DNA of 52,277 bases from Deltaproteobacteria bacterium (GTDB taxonomy: Bacteria > Myxococcota > JACRCW01): positions 1 through 52,277 of the forward strand of contig JACRCW010000051.1 of the NCBI GenBank assembly GCA_016218805.1. The letters are read 5' to 3'. Positions 49,589 to 52,277 of the stretch are shown here, piece after piece. A program made the translations under genes and the position numbers. The stretch's first letter is position 1; each line of letters begins with the position of its first letter. The notes beneath the pieces are model-generated. The model was not told where the DNA came from and made no database searches. It saw only the letters and a program-made list of their open reading frames with translations.

Positions 49589-50872
49589 TCAAACCGCCGT
49601 GTTCTCCAATACCAGCGTGATGCCCTGCCCACCGCCAATGCACATCGTCACCACGCCATAGCGCTGCTTGTTGCGCCGCAGCGCGTGCGCACACGTCACC
49701 GTGAGAATGGCCCCCGTGGCGCCCAGCGGGTGGCCCAGCGCAATGGCCCCGCCCAACGGATTCACCTTCTCCGGGTTGATCCCCATCTTTTCAAAGTCAC
49801 GGATACACGCCAGCGCCTGCGGTGCAAAGGCCTCATTCAATTCCACGTGATCCACCCGGTCACCCTTGATGCCCGCGCGGTCCAGCGCCTTCTGCGTGCT
49901 GGGCACCGGCCCCCACCCCATGATGTGCGAATCACACGCCGCCACCCCCATCCCCGCAATCCGCGCCAACGTGCGATAGCCGTGCTTGGCCGCATCCTTC
50001 TCCTTGCCAATCACCATCGCCGCCGCGCCGTCCACCACCGCGCTGGCGTTGCCCGCCGTGATCACCCCGCCCGCCTCAAACGCCGCGCGCAACTTCGCCA
50101 TCCCCGCCAACGACGCGTCATCCATGATGTGCGTGTCGTGCTTGACGGTGACCGCTTCGTGGGATTCGTCCTCCACCGTCACCGGCTCCGTCTCAAGCTC
50201 AAAGTGCCCCGCGTCCCGCGCCGCCTTCGCGTTCTTCTGTGACCGGTACCCAAACTGGTCGCACTGTTCGCGCGTGATCTTGTAGCGCCGCGCCAGTTCT
50301 TCAGCCGTGTTGGCCATGGCCATGTTGGCCGACGGGTCATACAGGCTCATCAGCAGCATGTCCTGCAGGTGCGTGCCCGGCGGGAGCTGCTTGACGTCAA
50401 CCGGACCGTACTTCTGCGTGGACCCGCCCACCGGCTTGCCGCGGTAGCTGTACAGGCAGAACGGGTACTGCATGCTCTCCGCGCCGCCCACCACGTAGAA
50501 CGGACGCGCCTCGTCGTGACGCAGGCCCGCCGTGGCCATCTCCGCGCCCACCGCAATGGCCTCCGCACCGCTGCCGCAGATGCGCGCCACCGTCAGCGCG
50601 GGGACGTCATCACCCAGGCCGCCGCGCCAGCGCATGCCCTGCGCGCCGTAGATGGAGTCACGGTGGCTGTGTTGCGCCATGCCCATCACCACGTGGCCAA
50701 TGAGCTTCTTGTCCACCGGTGTGCTCTTGAGCGCGGCCTTGATGGCCATGCCGCCCAGCTGCGTGGTGGAGAAACGCGAGAACAGTCCCGGCTTCTTGTT
50801 GTTGACCAGGATGTCCGCGCGGGGAAGGCGCCGTGCGCCGTCCAGGATCACCAGGGTGTCGTCGTTCTTCAT
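49589..50872 (-). CDS. Acetyl-CoA acyltransferase / thiolase (FadA-type)
   Basis: Degradative-type thiolase catalysing the last step of fatty-acid beta-oxidation, release of acetyl-CoA from 3-ketoacyl-CoA. The acyl-accepting Cys99 is in 'VARICGSGAEAI', the His in 'LGHPLGATGAILT' and the second Cys in 'TMCIGGGQG'. All catalytic residues are present. 427 residues, with 'NEAFAPQALACIRDFEKMGI' as further family sequence. It lies 12 bases after the stop of the FadN-like gene on the same strand, so the two make a beta-oxidation operon. Confidence 0.93.
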   Translation of the reverse strand: MKNDDTLVILDGARRLPRADILVNNKKPGLFSRFSTTQLGGMAIKAALKSTPVDKKLIGHVVMGMAQHSHRDSIYGAQGMRWRGGLGDDVPALTVARICGSGAEAIAVGAEMATAGLRHDEARPFYVVGGAESMQYPFCLYSYRGKPVGGSTQKYGPVDVKQLPPGTHLQDMLLMSLYDPSANMAMANTAEELARRYKITREQCDQFGYRSQKNAKAARDAGHFELETEPVTVEDESHEAVTVKHDTHIMDDASLAGMAKLRAAFEAGGVITAGNASAVVDGAAAMVIGKEKDAAKHGYRTLARIAGMGVAACDSHIMGWGPVPSTQKALDRAGIKGDRVDHVELNEAFAPQALACIRDFEKMGINPEKVNPLGGAIALGHPLGATGAILTVTCAHALRRNKQRYGVVTMCIGGGQGITLVLENTAV

Positions 50873-50884
50873 GGTCGTTTCTCC

Positions 50885-52277
50885 TCACTCGTGAAGGAAC
50901 AGCGCCGGCACACGCGGCCCGTTCTGGACGAAGTTCTTCATCCCGATGTCCATGTCCACCGTGCGCTTGCAGCGTCCGAATCCCTGGGCCTCCACCTTGA
51001 GGCCTTCGGCCAGCGGCAGCTTGAGACCGCGCAGCAGCACGTCCACCAGGATGGCATCCACCGCCAGCGAACGGTGCCCGATGTCCGTGGGGGGCAGCGC
51101 GCCGCGGAACGCCACCGGCGCGGGGTCCACCGGCGCCAGCTTCGCCTTGCCATCAATGTGCGAGCGCGCCAGCGCGCGGGCCGCGGCCATCACGTCCGCC
51201 ACCGGTTCACCGTGGGCCCAACCCCACTTGCACGCCGTGGCGGCGTCCGCCGTCTTCCCGCCGCGCAGCAGGCCCACCGCGTTCTCCAGCCCAATGAGCC
51301 GCGGCAGCCGCTGCGTCCCGCCGTAACCGGGGATGATGCCCAGGTCCACCTCGGGCTGGCCCAGCATGAGCGCCTTCCCGACGACGCGCGCGTGGCACGC
51401 CATGGAGAGCTCCGCGCCGCCGCCCAACACCGGCCCGTCCAGCGCGGCAATGACCGGTTTCCTGGACGCGGCCACCACGTCGAGAATCGCGTGGCCCTTG
51501 TGACAGATGCCTTCGCAATCCTCCGGCGTCTTGAGTGCCGCCAACTCGTTGATGTCCGCGCCCGCAAACGCCCCGTCCGTGGACGTCAGGATGATCGCCT
51601 TCACCGCCGCGTCAGACTGCAGCGCGGTGATGGCGTCCTTGATCTCGCCCAGCGTGCGCGCGCACAGCGCGTTGCGCACCTCCGGCCGGAACACGCGCAC
51701 CGTGGCAATGTCCCCGTCCTTCTCCACGCGGATGTCGCGCACCAGCTTGGGGGCCACCTTCTTCTCAATGGAGGGCGGGATGGGGAACCCCTTGTGCCGC
51801 GCCGCGTAAGCGCTGCAAAGCGCGTGCACCTTGTCCATGCCCAGCTCTTCGCCCAGCTCCAGCGTGCCCTTGTCAAAGCCCAGGGACATGCGCAGCAGCC
51901 AGTTGAGGTCGGACGGCTCGCAGGTCTTGTCGTCCATCACCGCAAACGCGCGCGCCAGCAGCACCGCCAGCATGCGGTCCACAATGTCCTTGCGCGTGGG
52001 GTCCGGGAGGCTGGCATCCGCGGGTTTGCGCGGGTCATGCCACGGCGTGTTGCCCTGCTTTCCCAGGATGGCCGGCGGCGCGTACCACGGTGACCCGCGC
52101 GGCCCGTCCCGCATCAGCTCCTGGCAGTGCACCACCAGCTTGTTGCCCACCGTGAGGTCCATGACGTTGAACGGCCCGCCGCCGCCCACCGCGTCGTTAA
52201 TGGCCTTGTCCACCTGCGCCGGCGTGGCAATGCCCTCCTCCACAATGCGGGCGGCCTCGCTGATGTAGTTGCAGAAC
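50885..52277 (-). CDS. Fatty-oxidation protein, 3HCDH plus enoyl-CoA hydratase domains (FadN-like), 5' partial
   Basis: The visible 463 or so residues begin inside the 3-hydroxyacyl-CoA dehydrogenase C-terminal domain (e.g. 'GGGGPFNVMDLTVGNKLVVH') and continue into a crotonase domain: 'SSTDGAFAGADINELAALK'-like sequence and 'LDGPVLGGGAELSMACHAR', with the oxyanion and 'EVDLGIIPGYGGTQRLPRLI'. The frame remains open to the window edge, so the N-terminal NAD-binding part is outside. The domain order 3HCDH then ECH is the FadN order, reversed from E. coli FadB. It would make 3-ketoacyl-CoA for the adjacent thiolase. Confidence 0.85.
   Translation of the reverse strand, partial: FCNYISEAARIVEEGIATPAQVDKAINDAVGGGGPFNVMDLTVGNKLVVHCQELMRDGPRGSPWYAPPAILGKQGNTPWHDPRKPADASLPDPTRKDIVDRMLAVLLARAFAVMDDKTCEPSDLNWLLRMSLGFDKGTLELGEELGMDKVHALCSAYAARHKGFPIPPSIEKKVAPKLVRDIRVEKDGDIATVRVFRPEVRNALCARTLGEIKDAITALQSDAAVKAIILTSTDGAFAGADINELAALKTPEDCEGICHKGHAILDVVAASRKPVIAALDGPVLGGGAELSMACHARVVGKALMLGQPEVDLGIIPGYGGTQRLPRLIGLENAVGLLRGGKTADAATACKWGWAHGEPVADVMAAARALARSHIDGKAKLAPVDPAPVAFRGALPPTDIGHRSLAVDAILVDVLLRGLKLPLAEGLKVEAQGFGRCKRTVDMDIGMKNFVQNGPRVPALFLHE

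Overview
The window is GC-rich, densely coded DNA from a bacterium that looks like a member of the Myxococcota or a close deltaproteobacterial relative. The evidence is a secreted subtilisin with four Cys-rich repeats of the myxobacterial 'CDDGN..DGC..DC' type and a C-terminal Gly-Cys / hydrophobic / Arg-cluster tail resembling MYXO-CTERM, many lipoproteins with Ser/Ala-rich linkers, and a double-membrane inventory (TonB receptor, lipoproteins, MepA-like endopeptidase). No rRNA, tRNA, CRISPR array, prophage or integrase was seen. Many neighbouring genes overlap by 4 bases (ATGA or GTGA), so translational coupling is common.

Layout. 0-7 kb: an internally duplicated Cys-containing protein, a VapBC toxin-antitoxin pair, feoAB behind a clear Fur box, and an ABC exporter. 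7-13 kb: two lipoproteins, a long perfect-centre palindrome (8303-8433), a DUF3095 protein, a PAP2 phosphatase, an HPF/cold-shock fusion, and an overlapping phosphotransferase/APS-kinase pair. 13-18 kb: a two-gene SufC + short SufB/D unit with the shape of the minimal SMS iron-sulfur system, a DUF2267-like protein, an alpha/beta hydrolase and a purine permease. 18-30 kb: envelope and metabolic genes, including a PQQ-type sugar dehydrogenase fused to two c-heme sites, coaD with an exported UPF0301 protein, an AttH/CrtC-like protein, an esterase/MepA pair, an ATP-grasp/ferritin pair, a P460-like heme protein and a MobA-like nucleotidyltransferase. 30-41 kb: two subtilisins, a methyltransferase, a hairpin-rich 480-bp intergenic region, an SCP2-like protein with a histone-H1-like tail, a DedA protein, a RAYT transposase with REP elements on both sides, a GATase-like protein and a Cys-rich lipoprotein. 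41-47.5 kb: a minus-strand operon led by a textbook cobalamin riboswitch. 47.7-52.3 kb: a GH25 muramidase, a TlpA-like lipoprotein, a palindromic intergenic element, and a beta-oxidation pair (thiolase plus a 3HCDH-ECH protein that runs off the window).

How the genes work together. The strongest candidate for a little-described system is the cobalamin-riboswitch operon: a TonB-dependent receptor (stop overlapping the next start), a beta-propeller lipoprotein resembling the Bacteroides B12-capture protein BtuG, a lipoprotein of unassigned surface family, and a Ser/Met-rich lipoprotein with two copies of a 118-residue domain. All of these are inferred to act at the outer membrane in B12 capture. 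FeoAB (iron import), SufC/SufB-like (cluster assembly) and the ferritin-like protein give the window an iron theme, though they are not linked in one operon. FadA/FadN-type enzymes complete beta-oxidation with an acyl-CoA dehydrogenase expected outside the window.
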